Positions 63,884-64,000 of a stretch of DNA of 64,000 bases are shown one piece after another. Numbering within the stretch: position 1 is the stretch's first letter; each line of letters starts with the position of its first letter. The notes under the pieces were generated by a model that did no database searches, was not told the origin of the DNA, and saw nothing but the letters and a program-made list of their open reading frames with translations. This stretch comes from Methylomonas methanica MC09 (lineage in GTDB: Bacteria > Pseudomonadota > Gammaproteobacteria > Methylococcales > Methylomonadaceae), in the NCBI RefSeq assembly GCF_000214665.1, contig NC_015572.1:2976001-3040000 (forward strand). Direction: 5' to 3'. The translations under genes were made by a program, and so were the position numbers.

Positions 63884-64000
63884 CAATAAACCAAAAGGTA
63901 ACAATCAGCGTATATTGTGCCCTGTCGGACGGGTACGGGTCTATGTCGGCAAGTTAACGGCTTCGGATAATAGCCGCTTGGCGTTTAAAACAGCTTAGGT
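63884..64000. other. Window edge upstream of the RND pump gene
   Basis: 117 bp. A minus-strand frame reading ...LSCFKRQAAIIRSR with a stop near 63957 could be the tail of the next gene (possibly the membrane-fusion protein), but too little is visible to call it. Confidence 0.3.

Overview
The window looks like a chromosomal segment of a gammaproteobacterial (type I) methanotroph. The sequence shows a near-complete set of serine-cycle / C1 genes: malyl-CoA lyase, serine-glyoxylate aminotransferase, hydroxypyruvate reductase, MtdA, glycerate kinase, GlyA and malate dehydrogenase. It also carries several exported proteins with a VPLPA-CTERM sorting tail and several di-haem c-type cytochromes of the peroxidase/MauG superfamily. 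The placement as a methanotroph is inference; no methane monooxygenase gene is in view.

Layout. 1-9.7 kb: serine-cycle genes mcl (cut by the window edge), sgaA and hprA, interrupted by an OFA-type transporter with a 41-residue partner gene, a VPLPA-CTERM protein and a di-haem peroxidase. 9.8-16 kb: two more VPLPA-CTERM proteins, a second di-haem peroxidase and a TPR-sulfotransferase, all on the minus strand. 16.2-23.6 kb: a DUF4266 lipoprotein, a very long DUF3570-type outer-membrane protein with His- and Met-rich stretches, a TlpA-like thioredoxin, a small exported protein, an STN/HEAT-repeat protein, a VPLPA-CTERM protein, and an ApbE-family flavin transferase; I read this as a candidate extracytoplasmic redox or metal system. 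23.7-28.4 kb: mdh divergent from mtdA-gckA-glyA, sharing a palindromic control region. 29-33.5 kb: a RoxA-like di-haem lipoprotein, DUF4186, dienelactone hydrolase, a ruined multicopper oxidase and a flavin reductase. 33.9-37.8 kb: a three-gene operon for making and phosphorolysing a glycosylglycerate solute.

37.8-49.5 kb is a tandem duplication of a cell-surface-signalling iron-uptake unit: ECF sigma factor, FecR anti-sigma, TonB receptor, and a second ECF sigma factor. The left unit is intact. In the right unit the receptor gene carries two frameshifts, one in a run of nine Gs, and a toxin-antitoxin pair plus a collapsed RelB/YafQ remnant sits between fecR and the receptor. About 360 bp downstream of each receptor are almost identical, and the receptors are mosaics of identical and diverged patches.

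49.9-64 kb: an isocitrate lyase/PEP mutase-family enzyme with an MFS exporter, an accessory stretch (PEP-CTERM protein, remnant of an integron-type integrase, an orphan Tdi1-like immunity protein), then cell-envelope and housekeeping genes (DpaA-like protein, VOC protein, DUF1287, cysteine-rich CWC protein, gpmI) and a heavy-metal RND pump.

The most interesting cross-window signal is a short motif, KGTGATATGNCGCA, lying roughly 200-300 bp upstream of two VPLPA-CTERM genes, two di-haem peroxidase genes and both fecI genes. It suggests that surface cytochromes, sorted exoproteins and iron uptake share a regulator.
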